From positions 1-8,214 of the forward strand of contig CALWWS010000126.1 in NCBI GenBank assembly GCA_944385305.1: DNA of 8,214 nt, in the 5' to 3' direction. The position numbers were made by a program, and so were the translations under genes. The notes below the pieces were generated by a model. The model ran no database searches, had not been told where the DNA came from, and saw nothing but the letters and a program-made list of their open reading frames with translations. Position 1 is the first letter of the stretch. Every line of letters begins with the position of its first letter. This document shows positions 5,941 through 8,214 of the stretch, one piece after another. The DNA comes from an uncultured Oscillospiraceae bacterium (lineage in GTDB: Bacteria; Bacillota; Clostridia; Oscillospirales; Oscillospiraceae).

Positions 5941-8079
5941 TCCCCACCCCTCCGTTTTGATATGTACCCTCCCCCGGCTGTCCCGGGTGAGGGCGGGGCA
6001 GCGATCCACCCGGTTCTTCACCGTCTGGGGGCTCACCCCCAGGCGCTGGGCCAGATCGCCCACGGCGGCGCTCTCCCCCGTCTCCCCCGCCAGGGCCCGG
6101 AAGGCGGCCAGCAGCCTGGCCTGCTCCCCCTCCCGCAGGGTGGACGGCGCTGGAGGGGCAGCCGGATCTCTCTCCTTCTCCTCCCAGGGCCGCGCCCCGG
6201 CCAGCGCCCCGGTGTCGTCCCGGCGGTGCACCGGGCAGGCAAACCACAGATCCACCGGCGGGAAGGGGGCGAACTCCCGCAGGGTGCCCTCCAGCCGCCA
6301 GGGGGTCTCCCCCGCCGGCCCCGGGGGCGCGTCCAGGGGGGTAAAATCCAGCAGGGCGTCCATGTCCCGGGCGAACACCCCCGAGCCGCTGGCCCGGTCG
6401 GCCGCCCGCTTGCCCCCCTGGCCCCCCTTGCTGTGGTGGTGGCAGCAGATCACCGCGCACCCCAGCCCGGCGCACAGCCTGTCCAGCCCGGCGCAGAAGC
6501 GGGCGGCCTCCCCGGCGCTGTTCTCCCCGCCCCCGGCGGCCTTGTACACCGGGTCCAGCACCACCGCGTCCAGCCCCGCCCCCGCCCAGCGCGCCACCGC
6601 CGCCCGGGCCAGCTCCTCCATGGGCGGGGCCGCACCCCGCAGGTTCCACACCAGCAGCCCCCGCCCCGGCTCCCCGCCCCCCAGGGCGGCGTATACCCGG
6701 CGGAAGCGGTGGATGCAGCTGGCCCCGTCCAGCTCCAGGTTTACATAAAGTACCCGCCCCCGGGCGCAGGGGAAGCCCAGCCAGTCCTCCCCCCGCTCAA
6801 TGGCCCGGCACAGCTGCATCAGGGCGAAGGACTTGCCCGCCTTGGAGGGCCCGGCCAGCATCAGCTTGTGGCCCCGGCGCAGCACCCCGCCGATGAGGGG
6901 GGCGGAGAGGGGGGGCGGAGAGCGCCACACCGCCGCCAGCTCTACCGCCTGGGGCAGGCCGTCCGCCGCCGGGTGGGCGGGAGAGGGCCTCTCCCCCTCC
7001 GCCGGCCGGCTCTCCCGCCCCGCCAGCCATGCCTCCCAGGAGGGGGGCCCCAGGTTCACCCCCAGCAGCCGCTGCCACCCCTCCCCCCGGCCCACCCCGG
7101 GCATGCGGAACAGGCGGGAGGGGTTGGAGTTGCTCCGATCCACCGGCAGCCCCGCCGCCTCGCAGGCGGCGTAGAGGCGCCCCACCCGCTCCCGGTACTC
7201 CTCCGGGTCCCGGGCCTGTACCTTCACCACGGCGTGCAGGCTCTTTCCCCCGGAGTACACCAGGCAGGCCAGGGGCAGATTGAGGGCGCGGAGCAGCCGG
7301 TACTGGCTTTTCAGGGGCAGGGTGTCGCACTCCACCAGGGCGTGGCGCCAGGCGGTGACGTTTGCGTCCCGCACCCCCGCCCCGTCCAGGGGGTTGACCC
7401 GCAGCCAGGCCCCCGCCCCAGGGGTGATCGTCCCCAGGGCGGCCTCCACGCTGCTTGCCCCCGCCAGGGCGGCGGCCAGCTCTCCGGCGGTGCGGCGGTA
7501 CACCCCCCGCCCGGGGGCGAAGCGCGCCCCCCGGGGGTAGCTCTCCACCACGTAGCCCACCCGCTCCTCCGGGGCGAACAGGGCCGCCAGGCAGGCCCCC
7601 AGCTCCCCCGGCCCCCGGTCGAAGTAGGTCGAGTCTTTTTTCCCTTTTTCTTCCTGGTCGAAGGAAGTCGAATTTTTATACTCTCCACTCCCCCGGTCGA
7701 ACGAAGTCGAATTCTTTTGCTCTCCTCCCTCCAGGTCGAACGAAGTCGAACTTTTATACTCTCCACTCCCCCGGTGGAAGGAAGTCGAATCTTTTTGCTC
7801 TCCCCCCTTCCAGCCCGCCTGCCGGGCCAGGTGGAGCACGGTGCCCCCCGTCACCGGGCAGCCCGCCCCGTGAAAGCCCGCCCACTTGCGAGCGCACTCT
7901 CCGGGCCGGAAGCGGGCGGGGTCCCTCCGGCTCCACGCCTCCCACTCCGCCAGGGGCCGCCCCGCCTGCTTGAGGGCCATGCCCACCTTCACCCACTCCC
8001 CATAGCTCATCCCCGCCGGATCCAGCCAGGCCAGGGCCTCCCCCAGCCTCCTGTCCTCTCCGCCCTGGGACTGTTTCAC
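5926..8079 (-). CDS. Fused primase-helicase of a phage or mobile element
   Basis: A 717-residue replication protein, numbered from the GTG at 8079. Residues about 10-90 resemble PriCT-2 (LDPAGMSYGEWVKVGMALKQ...RKWAGF). Residues 97-158 are a 13-residue tandem repeat. Residues about 170-330 look like an archaeo-eukaryotic-type primase core, with an acidic VECD motif (Glu250, Asp252), S-x-H (Ser280, His282 in GGKSLH) and DRSNSNPSRLFRMPG. A RecA/RepA-like ATPase follows, with Walker A GPSKAGKS (410-417), Walker B VVLDP (about 506-510) and CCHHHSKGG. The end (about 672-692) is a helix-turn-helix (GDLAQRLGVSPQTVKNRV). It would make primers and unwind DNA for element replication. The GTG at 8079 has GGGGGAG 6 nt upstream. 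The longer frame to a TTG at 8184 is rejected because that TTG is the -35 box of a promoter. The domain family is clear; the type of element is not. Confidence 0.85.
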   Translation of the reverse strand: MKQSQGGEDRRLGEALAWLDPAGMSYGEWVKVGMALKQAGRPLAEWEAWSRRDPARFRPGECARKWAGFHGAGCPVTGGTVLHLARQAGWKGGEQKDSTSFHRGSGEYKSSTSFDLEGGEQKNSTSFDRGSGEYKNSTSFDQEEKGKKDSTYFDRGPGELGACLAALFAPEERVGYVVESYPRGARFAPGRGVYRRTAGELAAALAGASSVEAALGTITPGAGAWLRVNPLDGAGVRDANVTAWRHALVECDTLPLKSQYRLLRALNLPLACLVYSGGKSLHAVVKVQARDPEEYRERVGRLYAACEAAGLPVDRSNSNPSRLFRMPGVGRGEGWQRLLGVNLGPPSWEAWLAGRESRPAEGERPSPAHPAADGLPQAVELAAVWRSPPPLSAPLIGGVLRRGHKLMLAGPSKAGKSFALMQLCRAIERGEDWLGFPCARGRVLYVNLELDGASCIHRFRRVYAALGGGEPGRGLLVWNLRGAAPPMEELARAAVARWAGAGLDAVVLDPVYKAAGGGENSAGEAARFCAGLDRLCAGLGCAVICCHHHSKGGQGGKRAADRASGSGVFARDMDALLDFTPLDAPPGPAGETPWRLEGTLREFAPFPPVDLWFACPVHRRDDTGALAGARPWEEKERDPAAPPAPSTLREGEQARLLAAFRALAGETGESAAVGDLAQRLGVSPQTVKNRVDRCPALTRDSRGRVHIKTEGWGQKPP
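7617..7789 (-). repeat. Five 17-nt motifs at exact 39-nt spacing inside the primase gene
   Basis: On the + strand, copies of GGTCGAACGAAGTCGAA or close variants start at 7617, 7656, 7695, 7734 and 7773, each exactly 39 nt apart. Copies at 7695 and 7734 are identical; 7656 has one change, 7773 two, and 7617 more. The spacers alternate between two types (one with ACTCTCCACTCCCCC, one with GCTCTCC), giving a 78-nt higher order. In frame this encodes five 13-residue units starting S-T-(S/Y)-F-(D/H), with (E)-(Y/Q)-K-(N/S/D) at the end. It is AT-richer than its surroundings. It may be a flexible linker, an iteron-like protein-binding array, or both. Confidence 0.85.
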
Positions 8080-8106
8080 GCCAATCTCCCCCTGATTCCC
8101 CGTTTT

Positions 8107-8127
8107 CTGCCACCCAAAGGGCGGCAG
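8107..8127 (-). promoter_or_regulatory. Leader hairpin upstream of the primase-helicase start
   Basis: In minus-strand RNA, CTGCCGCCC and GGGTGGCAG form a 9-bp stem with one G-U pair and a UUU loop. It lies between the promoter and the Shine-Dalgarno sequence at 8086-8092. There is no T-tract, so it is not a terminator. It may affect leader stability or translation. Evidence is one hairpin only. Confidence 0.35.
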
Positions 8128-8135
8128 GTGGTAGC

Positions 8136-8208
8136 GTTTTCCTTGACCTACCCCCATACTAGCACCGCTATTCGCTACTGTCAAGACGGAAATCCAGTTT
8201 TTCTTGAC
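8136..8208 (-). promoter_or_regulatory. Operator-like repeats around the primase promoter
   Basis: On the minus strand GTCAAGAAAAAC (8208-8197) and GTCAAGGAAAAC (8147-8136) are direct repeats with one difference, placed on either side of the promoter. In addition GTCAAGA (+ strand 8180-8186) and TCTTGAC (8202-8208) are inverted copies whose centres lie 22 bp apart, two helical turns, and the first overlaps the -35 box. This is the layout expected for a dimeric repressor or activator, as in phage early promoters. The binding protein is not in the window. Confidence 0.5.
8156..8184 (-). promoter_or_regulatory. Sigma-A-type promoter of the primase-helicase operon
   Basis: On the minus strand a perfect -35 TTGACA (8184-8179) is followed by a 17-nt spacer and the -10 TAGTAT (8161-8156, four of six consensus bases). 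Transcription would begin near 8149, leaving a leader of about 70 nt before the GTG at 8079. The surrounding 60 nt are AT-richer than the genes. Confidence 0.7.
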
Positions 8209-8214
8209 TTATGT

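Noticed and set aside
5582..6748. 388-codon + strand open frame opposite the regulator and primase genes
   Set aside because: Low-complexity Ser/Ala/Pro/Arg product with no motif; it is the shadow of two clear minus-strand genes.
7617..7789. CRISPR array
   Set aside because: The evenly spaced repeats are in frame within a coding region, the spacers are 22 nt and repeat each other in alternation, and no cas gene is present.
8080..8184. TTG at 8184 (or ATG at 8157) as primase start
   Set aside because: The TTG is part of the -35 TTGACA and the ATG overlaps the -10; neither has a ribosome binding site in the transcript.

Overview
The window is very GC-rich, with codons ending mostly in G or C. 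It has Gram-positive-style ribosome binding sites, a MacB/YknXYZ-type transporter operon and an S-layer-homology (SLH) protein. This fits a high-GC Clostridia gut bacterium, probably Oscillospiraceae (Flavonifractor/Lawsonibacter-like). That placement is inference from style; no marker gene is present.

Left part (1-5341, + strand): an operon-like run of four genes. These are the 3' end of a HlyD/MacA-like membrane-fusion (adaptor) protein, a MacB-type ABC ATPase, its FtsX-fold permease, and a secreted SLH protein 14 nt downstream. The first three would form an ABC exporter or envelope-stress complex at the membrane. The SLH protein would attach to the cell wall. Both junctions around the ATPase gene carry a copy of the same ~190-bp hairpin-rich repeat (591-780 and 1500-1690). 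The copies are in the same orientation, each begins a few bases after a stop codon, and each starts with a terminator-like hairpin. Two stems show paired base changes that keep pairing. The second copy is flanked by a 17-nt direct duplication. This suggests it inserted into a junction where the ATPase stop codon originally overlapped the permease GTG start.

Middle (5342-5415): a strong hairpin terminator between convergent transcription units.

Right part (5416-8214, - strand): a phage- or element-derived pair. A promoter and operator-like repeats near 8156-8208 drive a fused primase-helicase (PriCT-2-like region, AEP-like primase core, RecA-like ATPase, C-terminal helix-turn-helix). Downstream is a sigma-70-region-4-like regulator of the ArpU/DUF1492 type. 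The primase gene contains five copies of a 17-nt motif at exactly 39-nt spacing, which encode a 13-residue protein repeat. No integrase, terminase or structural gene is visible. The pair is either the edge of a prophage or satellite that continues past the right end, or a remnant of one.

The best candidate for something undescribed is the pair of structured repeats inside the transporter operon, with the insertion scar around copy 2. The second is the 39-nt iteron-like array inside the primase gene.
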